A stretch of DNA of 49,422 bases. Origin: an uncultured Prevotella sp. (GTDB taxonomy: Bacteria > Bacteroidota > Bacteroidia > Bacteroidales > Bacteroidaceae). A program made the translations under genes and the position numbers. The notes beneath the pieces were generated by a model that saw only the letters and a list, made by a program, of their open reading frames with translations, was not told the origin of the DNA and searched no databases. The stretch covers positions 1-49,422 of the forward strand of contig CAMHTW010000028.1 of assembly GCA_946188165.1 (NCBI GenBank), in the 5' to 3' direction. Shown here one piece after another: positions 8,019 through 16,568 of the stretch (positions are counted from its first letter, which is position 1; each line of letters starts with the position of its first letter).

Positions 8019-9937
8019 TATCTTCCTAATAAAACAAGCATCGCATTAATATCACTGGGACTTACACCAGGAATCCTACTGGCTTGTGCTAATGTTTCTG
8101 GTTGAATCTTCTCCAGTTTTTGACGAGCCTCCGTAGAAATGGCCGTTAGATTAGGATAATCGAATTTACCTTTTATCTTGATATTTTCTAAACGGTGCAT
8201 TTTATCTGCTACCATTCGTTCACGTTCAATATAACCCTTATACTTTATTTGTATTTCTGCTGCTTCCGCTATTTCTTCTTTTCTGTTTGGAAGTTTGTCA
8301 ATGAGTTCACGGAATTCAGGCACAATTGTTTGTAGTTTCTCAAAATTGAGTTCAGGACGTGCCACCAAATCTTCCAACCTACATCCATAGACGAGTGGTG
8401 TAGAGCCCATCGTTTCTAAGGCACCATTTACAATCTTTGGCTTAATGGCATAGGTTTGACAGAACGCTTCTATTCTTTCGATAGCTTCTTTCTTTTCTAT
8501 CCACCAGTCATATCGATCTCGTTTGGCTATTCCTAATTCGTAGGCTTTCTCTGTTAGTCGGGCGTCAGCATCGTCTTGCCGTAATAAGATTCTGAATTCA
8601 GCACGTGATGTAAACATACGGTAAGGTTCATCAACGCCTTTCGTAACTAAGTCGTCAATAAGTACGCCAATATACGCCTCATCGCGTTTCAGTTCAAACC
8701 TCGTAGTTGTAGCGACAGAACTGCTACATATACTACCAGCTTTTAGGGCTGCATTGATACCGGCCAGCGTACCTTGTCCACCAGCTTCTTCATAACCTGT
8801 GGTGCCGTTTACCTGACCAGCCATAAATAATCCCTCAATCACTTTTGATTCCAGTGTGTGTTTTAACTGTGTAGGATCGAAGAAATCGTACTCTATAGCA
8901 TAACCAGCTCTATAGACTTTCAAGTCTCTCAGCGCAGGAATCTTCTTCAGCGCTTCTATCTGAACGTCCATAGGCAGGCTTGATGAGAAGCCATTTAGGT
9001 ACATTTCATTAGTGTCTTCCCCCTCTGGTTCTAAGAACAACAAGTGTTGCGGACGATCAGGAAAAGTAACGAGTTTCGTTTCTATTGATGGACAGTAACG
9101 TGGCCCTATTGACTTGATCTGTCCGTTATAGAGTGGGGAATCTTCCAATCCGCCTAATAGAGTTTGATGTACTTCCGGATTGGTGTAGCATACCCAACAG
9201 GGTAACTGTTGTAGTGAGCGAGGCTCTCCTAAATACGAGAATTTATAATATCCGTTCTCTCCATCTTGTCGTTCCATATCTTCGAAATGAACGCTTCGTT
9301 TATCTATACGAACGGGTGTACCAGTTTTCATGCGTGCAGAACGGATGCCATGACGAGTGATGCTCTCTGTGAAATGGGGTACAGCAGGTTCAGCGATACG
9401 TCCGCCAGGAACCATCTTTCGTCCGATATGCATCAAACCATTCAAGAAGGTGCCTGCAGTAATAATAACTGCTTTAGCTCTGATCTCTGCCCCCCAGATG
9501 GTCTTGACACCAATTGCCCGTTTTCCGATGGCTGAACCATCAGACCCAGTTTCCACCAACAGTTCGTCTGCTTGGTCTTGCCAAACGTCAAGGTTTGGCG
9601 TAGCGTCCAGCATAGAGCGCCATTTCCAGATAAACTTTCCTCTGTCACACTGAGCACGAGGACTCCATACGGCAGGTCCTTTCGAACGGTTCAACATACG
9701 GAACTGGATAGCCGTAGCATCAGTAACCAAGCCCATCTGACCACCCAGCGCATCAATCTCACGAACAATCTGTCCTTTTGCAATACCACCAACAGCAGGA
9801 TTACACGACATTTGTGCAATCTTGTTCATATCCATTGTGACCAGTAGTGTCTTTGCACCCATATTGGCAGAAGCCGTTGCGGCTTCGCAACCAGCATGTC
9901 CACCACCAATCACAATCACGTCATACTTTAGAATCAT
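8018..9937 (-). CDS. mnmG: tRNA uridine-34 carboxymethylaminomethyl enzyme MnmG (GidA)
   Basis: FAD-dependent enzyme that, with MnmE, makes cmnm5U34 at the wobble position of several tRNAs. The N-terminal dinucleotide-binding motif VIGGGHAGCEAA (residues about 8-20) and the family motif NPAVGGIAKG (about residue 46) are clear, and GTFLNG occurs near residue 160. The 639-residue length is normal. MnmG is often found close to the replication origin, which agrees with the parS sites next to it. The -7 box ends only about four bases before the ATG, so the mRNA is probably leaderless or nearly so. Confidence 0.97.
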   Translation of the reverse strand: MILKYDVIVIGGGHAGCEAATASANMGAKTLLVTMDMNKIAQMSCNPAVGGIAKGQIVREIDALGGQMGLVTDATAIQFRMLNRSKGPAVWSPRAQCDRGKFIWKWRSMLDATPNLDVWQDQADELLVETGSDGSAIGKRAIGVKTIWGAEIRAKAVIITAGTFLNGLMHIGRKMVPGGRIAEPAVPHFTESITRHGIRSARMKTGTPVRIDKRSVHFEDMERQDGENGYYKFSYLGEPRSLQQLPCWVCYTNPEVHQTLLGGLEDSPLYNGQIKSIGPRYCPSIETKLVTFPDRPQHLLFLEPEGEDTNEMYLNGFSSSLPMDVQIEALKKIPALRDLKVYRAGYAIEYDFFDPTQLKHTLESKVIEGLFMAGQVNGTTGYEEAGGQGTLAGINAALKAGSICSSSVATTTRFELKRDEAYIGVLIDDLVTKGVDEPYRMFTSRAEFRILLRQDDADARLTEKAYELGIAKRDRYDWWIEKKEAIERIEAFCQTYAIKPKIVNGALETMGSTPLVYGCRLEDLVARPELNFEKLQTIVPEFRELIDKLPNRKEEIAEAAEIQIKYKGYIERERMVADKMHRLENIKIKGKFDYPNLTAISTEARQKLEKIQPETLAQASRIPGVSPSDINAMLVLLGR

Positions 9938-9941
9938 GCTG

Positions 9942-9972
9942 CAAAGTTACACAATGTCGAGCACAAAACAAA
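9942..9972 (-). promoter_or_regulatory. mnmG promoter, leaderless
   Basis: Minus-strand TTTG (9969-9972), 19 bases, then TAACTTTG (9942-9949). The ATG of mnmG is at 9937, leaving only four bases between the -7 box and the start codon. Confidence 0.72.
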
Positions 9973-10097
9973 GAAATGCAGCAAGAAAGTTATCAGAAAT
10001 CAGCGTAAAGATGGCAATTCTTGTATTAAAAAAGAGACTCAAGAAGCCAAATATTCGAATGGATTTTGTATAAATAAAATATATTTTTACGGAAACG

Positions 10098-10129
10098 TTT
10101 GCGTGATTCATCTTTTTTTAGTACCTTTG
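10098..10129 (+). promoter_or_regulatory. frdCAB promoter
   Basis: TTTG (10098-10101), 20 bases, then TACCTTTG (10122-10129): a perfect match to the Bacteroidetes promoter. The predicted start near 10135 gives an AT-rich leader of about 70 bases before frdC. Confidence 0.85.
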
Positions 10130-10203
10130 TACCCTAAAATGTGCGCGTGTTACCTAATACATAGTATATTTAATTCAAATTATTAATAATTTAATTTCAA
10201 TTT

Positions 10204-10938
10204 ATGTGGTTAATTAATTCATCAATTGGTCGAAAGGTTGTAATGTCCGTTACGGGTATTGCGCTGATTCTGTTCTTGACCTTCCATGGTTGTATGAACG
10301 TTGTAGCGCTGTTCTCTGGCGAGGCTTACAACATGATTTGCGAATTGCTGGGTGCCAACTGGTATGCTGTTGTAGCAACGCTCGGTCTGGCTGCTCTGGC
10401 TGTGATTCACATTGTGTTTGCGTTCATCCTGACCGCACAGAACCGTACCGCTCGTGGTAACAGTCGCTACGATGTAGCTACGACGGTGAATGCTGGCAAG
10501 GTGGAGTGGGCATCAAAGAACATGCTCGTGCTGGGTATTATTATCTGCTTGGGCTTGTTGTTGCACCTGTTCAATTTCTGGTACAACATGATGTTTGCTG
10601 AGCTCGTTGGTATGGAGACGACTCTGAGTCCTTCTGATGGTTTTGGTTGGATTAAGGAGACTTTTGCCAATCCTCTGTTCGTAGTGCTTTATGTCATCTG
10701 GCTTGTTGCCATTTGGTTCCACCTGACTCACGGCTTCTGGAGTGCTATGCAGACACTTGGTTGGAGTGGTAAGACTTGGCTCTGCCGTTGGAAGATGATA
10801 GGCTTCGTCTATGTAACCCTGCTGATGTTAGGCTTCCTCGTTGTGGTGCTGGCTTTCGCATTCGGTTGCGCTCCTTCGCTCTGCTGTGATGGTGCTGCTG
10901 ACTGCTGCAAAGAGGCTGCTGCCGCTTGCTGTCAGTAG
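10204..10938 (+). CDS. frdC: Fumarate reductase/succinate dehydrogenase cytochrome b subunit
   Basis: Membrane anchor and menaquinol-binding subunit of the fumarate reductase complex. The 244-residue protein has five predicted transmembrane helices, with haem-ligand-type histidines in helices such as FLTFHGCMN, AALAVIHIV, LLHLFNFWYN and WFHLTHGFW. This is the single-subunit type B cytochrome known from Wolinella and Bacteroidetes. The C-terminus is odd: the last 23 residues contain seven cysteines in C-CC-CC-CC spacing (from CAPSLCC to ACCQ), which the core fold does not need. It is followed by frdA and frdB in the usual order, with a 44-bp gap. Confidence 0.93.
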   Translation: MWLINSSIGRKVVMSVTGIALILFLTFHGCMNVVALFSGEAYNMICELLGANWYAVVATLGLAALAVIHIVFAFILTAQNRTARGNSRYDVATTVNAGKVEWASKNMLVLGIIICLGLLLHLFNFWYNMMFAELVGMETTLSPSDGFGWIKETFANPLFVVLYVIWLVAIWFHLTHGFWSAMQTLGWSGKTWLCRWKMIGFVYVTLLMLGFLVVVLAFAFGCAPSLCCDGAADCCKEAAAACCQ

Positions 10939-10982
10939 TTTTTTATTTTTAATCTTTTAATTTTATAATTTAGGAAAAGATT

Positions 10983-12962
10983 ATGGCAAAAGTAATTGAT
11001 TCAAAGATTCCCGCAGGTCCAGTACCTGAGAAATGGAAGGAATATAAGGCTCACCAGCGTCTCGTAAACCCTAAGAACAAGCTGAAGCTCGACGTTATTG
11101 TAGTTGGTACCGGTTTGGCTGGTGCTTCTGCAGCTGCTTCACTTGGTGAGATGGGCTTCAACGTCATCAACCTGTGTATTCAGGACTCTCCACGTCGTGC
11201 TCACTCTATCGCTGCTCAGGGTGGTATCAACGCCGCTAAGTGCTATCAGAACGATGGTGACTCTGTCTATCGTCTGTTCTACGATACCGTAAAGGGTGGT
11301 GACTATCGTGCTCGCGAGGCCAACGTTTATCGTCTGGCTGAGGTATCAAACAATATTATCGACCAGTGCGTGGCTCAGGGTGTTCCCTTTGCCCGTGAGT
11401 ATGGTGGCATGCTGGCTAACCGTTCATTCGGTGGAGCTCAGGTAAGCCGTACATTCTACGCTAAGGGTCAGACTGGTCAGCAGCTGCTGCTGGGTGCCTA
11501 CAGCTCACTGAGTTGTCAGGTCAATGCCGGTAAGGTAAAGCTCTACACCCGTTACGAGATGGAAGATGTGGTCATCGTTGACGGTCGTGCTCGTGGCATC
11601 ATCGCCAAGAACCTTGTTACCGGTAAACTGGAGCGTTTCAGCGCCAACGCCGTAGTCATTGCTACTGGTGGATATGGTAACACCTACTTCCTCTCTACCA
11701 ACGCTATGGGATGTAACTGTACAGCCGCTGTTCAGTGCTACCGTAAGGGTGCTTATTTTGCAAACCCATCATACGTTCAGATTCACCCCACCTGTATCCC
11801 CGTTCACGGCGACAAGCAGTCAAAGCTGACACTGATGTCTGAGTCACTGCGTAACGACGGTCGTATCTGGGTTCCTAAGAAGATTGAGGACGCTAAGGCT
11901 CTGCAGGCTGGTACCAAGCAGGGTTGGGAGATTCCTGAGGAGGATCGCGACTACTATCTGGAGCGCCGTTATCCTGCATTTGGTAACCTTGTTCCACGTG
12001 ACGTTGCCTCTCGTGCCGCTAAGGAGCGCTGCGACAAGGGCTTTGGCGTAAACAACACCGGTCTGGCTGTGTTCCTCGACTTCTCTGAGTCTATCAACCG
12101 CCTGGGCCTTGATGTTATCATGCAGCGTTATGGCAACCTCTTCGAGATGTACGAGGAGATTACCGATGTATTCCCTGGCGACGTAGCCAACGAGATTAAT
12201 GGCGTGAAGTACTACAAGCCGATGATGATCTATCCTGCTATCCACTACACGATGGGTGGTATCTGGGTTGACTATGAGTTGCAGACAAGCATCCCTGGTT
12301 TGTTTGCTATCGGTGAGTGTAATTTCTCTGACCATGGTGCTAACCGTCTGGGTGCTTCTGCTCTGATGCAGGGTCTGGCCGATGGTTATTTCGTGCTGCC
12401 TTACACTATCCAGAACTATCTGGCCGATCAGGCTGTATGGCCGAAGGTAAGCACAGATCGTCCTGAGTTCGACGAGGCTGAGAAAGCTGTCAATGCTGAA
12501 CTTGATCGTCTGCTGAATATTAAGGGTAAGCGTTCAGTTGACTCTATCCACAAGGAACTGGGCCACATCATGTGGGAGTATGTAGGTATGGGTCGCACCG
12601 CTGAGGGCCTGAAGACTGGTCTGAAGAAGATGCACGAGCTCGAGAAGGAGTTCGACACCAACCTCTTCGTTCCTGGTTCTAAGGAAGGTCTGAACATCGA
12701 GCTCGACAAGGCTATCCACCTGCGTGACTTCTTCACCATGGGTCAGCTCGTAGCCTTCGACGCCCTCTCTCGTAACGAGTCTTGCGGTGGTCACTTCCGC
12801 GAGGAGTATCAGACCGAGGAAGGCGAGGCCAAGCGCGACGATGAGAACTACTTCTACGTAGGCTGCTGGGAGTACAAAGGCAAGGGCAACGAGCCTGAGC
12901 TCATCAAGGAGCCACTGGAGTACGAGGCTATTAAGGTTCAAACCAGAAATTATAAGAATTAA
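10983..12962 (+). CDS. frdA: Fumarate reductase/succinate dehydrogenase flavoprotein subunit
   Basis: Catalytic FAD subunit that reduces fumarate to succinate. The N-terminal FAD-binding motif [12 protein letters not shown] is at residues 40-51. The histidine for covalent FAD attachment is His74 in [12 protein letters not shown]. The substrate-site motif [10 protein letters not shown] and the C-terminal EGGNRLGA-like [12 protein letters not shown] are present. At 659 residues it is the long form expected with a type B cytochrome. Codon choice is strongly biased (CGT, GGT, AAC), as in highly expressed genes. The gene has an intergenic hairpin before frdB. Confidence 0.96.
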   Translation: MAKVIDSKIPAGPVPEKWKEYKAHQRLVNPKNKLKLDVIVVGTGLAGASAAASLGEMGFNVINLCIQDSPRRAHSIAAQGGINAAKCYQNDGDSVYRLFYDTVKGGDYRAREANVYRLAEVSNNIIDQCVAQGVPFAREYGGMLANRSFGGAQVSRTFYAKGQTGQQLLLGAYSSLSCQVNAGKVKLYTRYEMEDVVIVDGRARGIIAKNLVTGKLERFSANAVVIATGGYGNTYFLSTNAMGCNCTAAVQCYRKGAYFANPSYVQIHPTCIPVHGDKQSKLTLMSESLRNDGRIWVPKKIEDAKALQAGTKQGWEIPEEDRDYYLERRYPAFGNLVPRDVASRAAKERCDKGFGVNNTGLAVFLDFSESINRLGLDVIMQRYGNLFEMYEEITDVFPGDVANEINGVKYYKPMMIYPAIHYTMGGIWVDYELQTSIPGLFAIGECNFSDHGANRLGASALMQGLADGYFVLPYTIQNYLADQAVWPKVSTDRPEFDEAEKAVNAELDRLLNIKGKRSVDSIHKELGHIMWEYVGMGRTAEGLKTGLKKMHELEKEFDTNLFVPGSKEGLNIELDKAIHLRDFFTMGQLVAFDALSRNESCGGHFREEYQTEEGEAKRDDENYFYVGCWEYKGKGNEPELIKEPLEYEAIKVQTRNYKN

Positions 12963-12971
12963 TAATAGTAC

Positions 12972-13025
12972 GCAGAGACGTAGAGGCATAGAGAAAAAAG
13001 ACCTCCGCGTTCTCAGTGTCTCTGC
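12972..13025 (+). promoter_or_regulatory. Hairpin between frdA and frdB
   Basis: GCAGAGAC (12972-12979) pairs perfectly with GTCTCTGC (13018-13025), with a weaker inner GAGG/CCTC pairing. The element resembles the 'cgcagagacg' type of intergenic repeat seen in many Bacteroidetes genomes. It has no T run, so it more likely tunes mRNA stability or frdB translation than terminates. Confidence 0.55.
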
Positions 13026-13045
13026 ATACAAAAACATATTCAATT

Positions 13046-13804
13046 ATGGCTAAAAATATCAGCTTTACAATAAAGTTCTGGCGCCAGAACGGCCCCAAGG
13101 ACGAGGGACATTTCGACACCCACGAGATGCACGATATTCCCGACGACACCTCGTTCCTCGAGATGCTTGACATCCTGAACGAGGAGCTTATCAACGAAGG
13201 CAAGGAGCCATTCGTATTCGATCACGACTGCCGCGAGGGTATCTGCGGTATGTGCTCACTCTACATCAACGGTACGCCTCACGGCAAGACCGAGCGTGGT
13301 GCTACCACTTGTCAGCTCTACATGCGCCGCTTCAACGATGGCGATGTTATCACCGTCGAGCCTTGGCGCTCAGCAGCCTTCCCTGTCATCAAGGACTGTA
13401 TGGTAGACCGCAATGCCTTCGATAAGATTATCCAGGCTGGTGGCTACACCACCATCCGCACCGGTCAGGCTCAGGATGCCAACGCTATCCTGATTCCTAA
13501 GGAGGATGCCGACGAGGCTATGGACTGCGCATCTTGCATCGGCTGTGGCGCTTGCGTAGCTGCTTGTAAGAACGGTTCTGCCATGCTCTTCGTATCCAGC
13601 AAGGTTTCTCAGCTCGCCCTGCTTCCCCAGGGCCGCGTAGAGGCTGCCCGTCGTGTGAAGAACATGATTGCCAAGATGGACGAGCTCGGCTTTGGTAACT
13701 GCACCAACACTCGTGCCTGTGAGGCCGTTTGTCCTAAGAACGAGACTATTGCCAACATCGCCCGCTTGAACCGCGAGATGATCAAGGCTAAGCTCGCTGA
13801 TTAA
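13046..13804 (+). CDS. frdB: Fumarate reductase/succinate dehydrogenase iron-sulfur subunit
   Basis: Electron-transfer subunit linking the cytochrome to the flavoprotein. The [2Fe-2S] ligands are Cys62, Cys67, Cys70 and Cys89 (CREGICGMC...TTC). The second cluster domain has [14 protein letters not shown] (Cys161-Cys174) and a later [10 protein letters not shown]. The 252-residue product starts at the ATG at 13046 ([12 protein letters not shown]); the upstream alternative at 13016 falls inside the intergenic hairpin arm. It completes frdCAB and ends before a strong terminator. Confidence 0.95.
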   Translation: MAKNISFTIKFWRQNGPKDEGHFDTHEMHDIPDDTSFLEMLDILNEELINEGKEPFVFDHDCREGICGMCSLYINGTPHGKTERGATTCQLYMRRFNDGDVITVEPWRSAAFPVIKDCMVDRNAFDKIIQAGGYTTIRTGQAQDANAILIPKEDADEAMDCASCIGCGACVAACKNGSAMLFVSSKVSQLALLPQGRVEAARRVKNMIAKMDELGFGNCTNTRACEAVCPKNETIANIARLNREMIKAKLAD

Positions 13805-13830
13805 TGTCATTACACATTATTTATTATTAT

Positions 13831-13862
13831 AAGCGCCGCAGCGAATAAACTGCGGCGCTTTT
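13831..13862 (+). terminator. Terminator of frdCAB
   Basis: Perfect 10-bp stem AAGCGCCGCA (13831-13840) / TGCGGCGCTT (13851-13860) with a 10-base loop, followed by TTTTGT. It is GC-rich and strong. Confidence 0.92.
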
Positions 13863-13951
13863 GTAAGACAACAAAACGATAGCTGTATTAACCGGAATTG
13901 CGAGAAGTGGATTTAATTATAAACGCTTTTGGGAACGTTAAGGAAATAACA

Positions 13952-14881
13952 ATGGAAAAGTTGAAAGACAGATACAGTCGATTTCAGGATTGGAAACTCC
14001 AGCCCCACCAGGTGGCACCACTCTCAGAGCAGCAGCATGAGTGTGCAACCTGTGGTACACACTACGAGGGCAACTACTGTCCACGTTGTGGACAATCAGC
14101 CAAAATAGGCCGCTATTCTTTCAAGAATGCTTTTCTTTTGTATCTTGATGTCTGGGGTTTAGGCAATCGTGGCATGTTTCGCAGCATCCGCGACCTCCTG
14201 TTGCGCCCTGGCTACATGATACGCGACTATCTCAGAGGCATGCAGATGGCCTATTTCCCGCCTTTCAAGATGTTCTTCTTGCTCATTGCTTTGTCGTTGC
14301 TGGTAAATACGGGCTTTAACATTCAGGGCATCAATCGTATGGAACAGCAGAAAAAGGCAACTACGGAACGGGTTGAGGATGCTAAGGCTGAGGCCCCATC
14401 GGTAAAGGTTCCACAACCATTGGGTAAGGCTCTCACCAACGAGCAAAAGAAAGAGCTGGCCAAAATAGAGTCTGACAGGATTATGGATAGAAGTTTCGAA
14501 TGGGCTGATAAACACATTTCAGAGGTGACGCTTTTTTTCCTGTTGCTCTTCTCCTGTCCACTCTGGCTCTTGATTCGTCGCTGCCCTGCCATGTCAGACA
14601 TCCGTCTGTCAGAGTGCTTCGTGGCTATGGTGTATATCTGCAATATGCTCTATATCTATAACATCATCCCTTCGTTGCTGTGTTTCAGCGATAAGGTAGA
14701 AAACATCTATAATTTGTTGTCATTGCTACTGATCATCATACCTATCAAGCAGTTGTCGGGCTACAACTATTGGAGCACTACCTGGCGAGTAGTCTTAGCT
14801 ACTATGACCCTTATTGTTATAGTCTTATCGCTGTATATTGCTGGCATAATGATATATGTATCAAATTATATCATAACGTGA
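13952..14881 (+). CDS. DUF3667-type zinc-ribbon membrane protein
   Basis: The N-terminus carries a zinc ribbon (Cys31, Cys34, Cys43, Cys46 in CATCG...YCPRCGQ), followed by the family signature of a conserved amphipathic block (NRGMFRSIRDLLLRPG...YFPPFKM) and about five transmembrane helices. This layout matches DUF3667, common in Bacteroidetes; function unknown. The ATG at 13952 (MEKLKDRYS) is preferred over the TTG at 13898 because TAAGGA lies just upstream. Product 309 residues. A region of charged residues (about 125-190) lies between the first two helices. Confidence 0.8.
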   Translation: MEKLKDRYSRFQDWKLQPHQVAPLSEQQHECATCGTHYEGNYCPRCGQSAKIGRYSFKNAFLLYLDVWGLGNRGMFRSIRDLLLRPGYMIRDYLRGMQMAYFPPFKMFFLLIALSLLVNTGFNIQGINRMEQQKKATTERVEDAKAEAPSVKVPQPLGKALTNEQKKELAKIESDRIMDRSFEWADKHISEVTLFFLLLFSCPLWLLIRRCPAMSDIRLSECFVAMVYICNMLYIYNIIPSLLCFSDKVENIYNLLSLLLIIIPIKQLSGYNYWSTTWRVVLATMTLIVIVLSLYIAGIMIYVSNYIIT

Positions 14882-14902
14882 GATGATGTCCCTATAGGTA
14901 AA

Positions 14903-14936
14903 CTCCGAGAGTAAACAAAATTACTTTCGGAGTATT
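14903..14936 (+). terminator. Terminator after DUF3667 gene
   Basis: 12-bp stem CTCCGAGAGTAA (14903-14914) / TTACTTTCGGAG (14921-14932), with one G-U pair and a six-base loop, followed by a T-rich stretch. Confidence 0.75.
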
Positions 14937-15015
14937 TGTTATTACTTTCATAGTAATTGTACGGCAAAGATGCAATAAATTTCGATACTTTATTCGTTTA
15001 TTCGGAAATTATTCG

Positions 15016-15023
15016 TATATTTG
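15016..15023 (+). promoter_or_regulatory. -7 promoter box before MNT remnant
   Basis: TATATTTG followed by CA matches the Bacteroidetes -7 box. The -33 region has only TTTA near 14997. It shows that the broken gene downstream once had a promoter and may still be transcribed. Confidence 0.5.
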
Positions 15024-15060
15024 CACAGAAAAGCGTGCGAAACAATTAAAGCAGATATCT

Positions 15061-15300
15061 ATGGGAGACGACAAACGAGCACAAATCATCAGTCTGATTC
15101 GTGATACAATTTGAGCATCAGAGCCCACAGCGCAAATCATTCTCTATGGTTCGCGCGCGCGAGGTGACCAACAATGTTCAAGTATAACGTAAAAGAAGAG
15201 GGTATCGCAATATGAGCCTAAGTTCGGAGAGAACATTGAAGAACTTACTCCACGAGTAAAAGAACTCATAAAGAAACTGAAGAATCTTATAGTGAAGTGA
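15061..15300 (+). pseudogene. MNT-type nucleotidyltransferase remnant (possible MNT/HEPN relic)
   Basis: From the ATG at 15061 the frame reads MGDDKRAQIISLIRDTI, then an in-frame TGA at 15112, then resumes as ASEPTAQIILYGSRARGD before ending at 15190. The YGSRARGD stretch (15145-15168) is the nucleotide-binding GSxxxG/D motif of minimal nucleotidyltransferases (MNT), the antitoxin-like half of MNT/HEPN modules. A separate frame ending at 15300 reads EPKFGENIEELTPRVKEL and looks like a C-terminal helix from a lost gene, possibly HEPN. The nucleotidyltransferase call is good; the HEPN part is a guess. There is no intact gene between 14882 and 15341. Confidence 0.65.
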
Positions 15301-15341
15301 TAAATGCTTACTTAGTCCACCCCTCTTTGTGACGTTATAAT

Positions 15342-15881
15342 ATGAGGTATTATAGATTTATTGTTAAAGGGAACGATAAAGTAGGCGGAGTGTTGTATTC
15401 CCCCAAAAATTGGCCTTATCCGATAGCAAGAGATGCGGAAGAGGTAAAGAACTGGCAGTCGCTCGTTGTTGAACTAAAACATGGAGTGTATAGACCGTTC
15501 CATTCATGTACAGGTGGGGCTAACTTAGTCAGTCAAGAGTTAAAAGACTTACTTTCTCAGTTTTGCAAAGACGACACAAATTTGGAATTCATTCCTGTCA
15601 AAGCAACGAGTAAAGAGTATGGTGATAAAATATACTACATCATGCACTTTAAAATTATTTACGACGTCATTGATAAGCAAAAGACAGTATACGTTGAAGG
15701 AACAGATTCTATTATTAAATTGAGACTAGATAGCAACAAAGTACAAGGCTTGAAAATATTCAATTCACGTCCTGCTGTGAATGACATTATTGTTTCTGAA
15801 GATGTATACAAAGCTATCAAAATGAAGAAACTGGACTTGGGATTAGATTTTATGCAAATATACTGTGGTAATTCTATATGA
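15342..15881 (+). CDS. Putative immunity protein (DUF1629/Imm11 or Imm43-like)
   Basis: 179-residue soluble protein. I cannot name the family with certainty. The layout (WQSLVVELKHGVYRPF early, an LVSQELKDLL segment, LEFIPVKATSKEYG...YYIMHF, and a C-terminal VSEDVYKAIK...LGLDF) is what I recall from DUF1629/Imm11 and Imm43 immunity proteins of polymorphic toxin systems. The stop overlaps the start of the next gene by ATGA (15878-15881), so both are made from one mRNA. Base composition is more AT-rich than the neighbouring frd genes, consistent with an accessory region. No toxin gene lies directly upstream. Confidence 0.5.
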   Translation: MRYYRFIVKGNDKVGGVLYSPKNWPYPIARDAEEVKNWQSLVVELKHGVYRPFHSCTGGANLVSQELKDLLSQFCKDDTNLEFIPVKATSKEYGDKIYYIMHFKIIYDVIDKQKTVYVEGTDSIIKLRLDSNKVQGLKIFNSRPAVNDIIVSEDVYKAIKMKKLDLGLDFMQIYCGNSI

Positions 15882-16234
15882 AAAAGCAAATAGAGAACTG
15901 GTTGCAAAAACTCAGTCAAGACAATATAGACGACAACGGAATTGTAGCATTGTATTTCGGCATATATGAAACGGAAACAGGATTTTGTCTATATTTGACA
16001 GGATCTAAGGAATATGATGCAGATGATGACGATTGGGCATGTTCTGTCGATTTTGAGCCCCAAGGAAATTATCTATCCATAGATAGTACTATGGATTGGG
16101 AACAATTTCTCAACACGGTCTCAGTCATAATTGAAGAGTGTGTTAATGAGCTTCTAATCAGTAGGCCAAAACTGTTCAGTAATAAAATAATAGCTGTTGG
16201 CTTCGATGATGGACAATTATTAAGAATTAAGTAA
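15878..16234 (+). CDS. Acidic small protein, putative immunity protein
   Basis: 118-residue acidic protein with the stretch YLTGSKEYDADDDDWACSVDF (about residues 39-59), a pattern I associate with small cytoplasmic immunity proteins in Bacteroidetes toxin loci. No signal peptide or membrane segment is seen. It overlaps the previous gene by four bases and is followed by a toxin-tip-like fragment and a hairpin. The function is inferred from context and composition only. Confidence 0.5.
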   Translation: MKKQIENWLQKLSQDNIDDNGIVALYFGIYETETGFCLYLTGSKEYDADDDDWACSVDFEPQGNYLSIDSTMDWEQFLNTVSVIIEECVNELLISRPKLFSNKIIAVGFDDGQLLRIK

Positions 16235-16412
16235 ATCAGTAGCTCCTGCCTTCGGGAAATTGGGCTATGGTATTCAATATAAGACACCAGTAGATGTAAA
16301 CTCATTAATAGAATTTAAGTTTACGTACACAAAAGGGACTCCTTTTGTGTATTGGAATAGTAACTATCAAAAGAGCATATACATGAACATTCTGACAGCT
16401 TACTCATACTAA
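16224..16412 (+). pseudogene. Orphan reading-frame fragment, possible toxin-tip relic
   Basis: An open frame with no start codon near its beginning reads ELSKSVAPAFGKLGYGIQY..., passes through the hairpin at 16326-16351 (encoding YTKGTPFVY), and ends at 16412 as ...NILTAYSY. It has protein-like composition but no complete gene structure. Its position next to immunity-like genes and the shared hairpin suggest a leftover of a polymorphic toxin cassette. This is inference. Confidence 0.35.
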
Positions 16413-16557
16413 AACAACATATCAACACCAATAACATCAGACAAATTGCACATGACAAGATGGCGTTCACAACTCCAATCCCAAAAAGTTCTTTAAGCTG
16501 GCACACCTTCGTCGGCGTGCCAGCAATAAGATCTTCATATATTCTTTTCTCGTCCAT
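16321..16557 (-). CDS. Doubtful small ORF (78 aa) with one membrane segment
   Basis: Starts at an ATG 12 bp past the stop of the giant M64 gene. The frame reads MDEKRIYEDLIAGTPTK, then a hydrophobic segment (about residues 28-50, ending LICCF), then a Ser/Cys-rich tail that runs into the repeat hairpin. The frame crosses a strong terminator-like hairpin (16497-16524) and its 3' end is made of the shared repeat. A ribosome-binding site is not obvious. It may be chance. Confidence 0.3.
   Translation of the reverse strand: MDEKRIYEDLIAGTPTKVCQLKELFGIGVVNAILSCAICLMLLVLICCFSMSKLSECSCICSFDSYYSNTQKESLLCT
16326..16351. repeat. Shared hairpin repeat, copy 1
   Basis: TACACAAAAGG, loop GACT, CCTTTTGTGTA: a perfect 11-bp inverted repeat. 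The 28 bases 16325-16352 are identical to 22243-22270, about 5.9 kb away. The copy lies inside the orphan frame fragment. Confidence 0.85.
16497..16524 (-). terminator. Strong hairpin after the M64 operon
   Basis: GCTGGCACACC (16497-16507) / GGCGTGCCAGC (16514-16524), 11 bp with one mismatch and a six-base loop. On the minus strand it is followed by TTAAAGAACTTTTTGG. It is the best candidate terminator for the two-gene secreted-protein operon. Confidence 0.6.
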
Positions 16558-16568
16558 AACTTTGTGGG

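Noticed and set aside
11990..12004. CACGTG-containing site in frdA as a third parS
   Set aside because: Only the central hexamer and one arm match; the other CACGTG sites in the window are likewise inside genes and mismatch the arms.
11844..13043. Several long minus-strand frames across frdA and frdB
   Set aside because: Shadows of codon-biased highly expressed genes; no motifs, no ribosome-binding sites.
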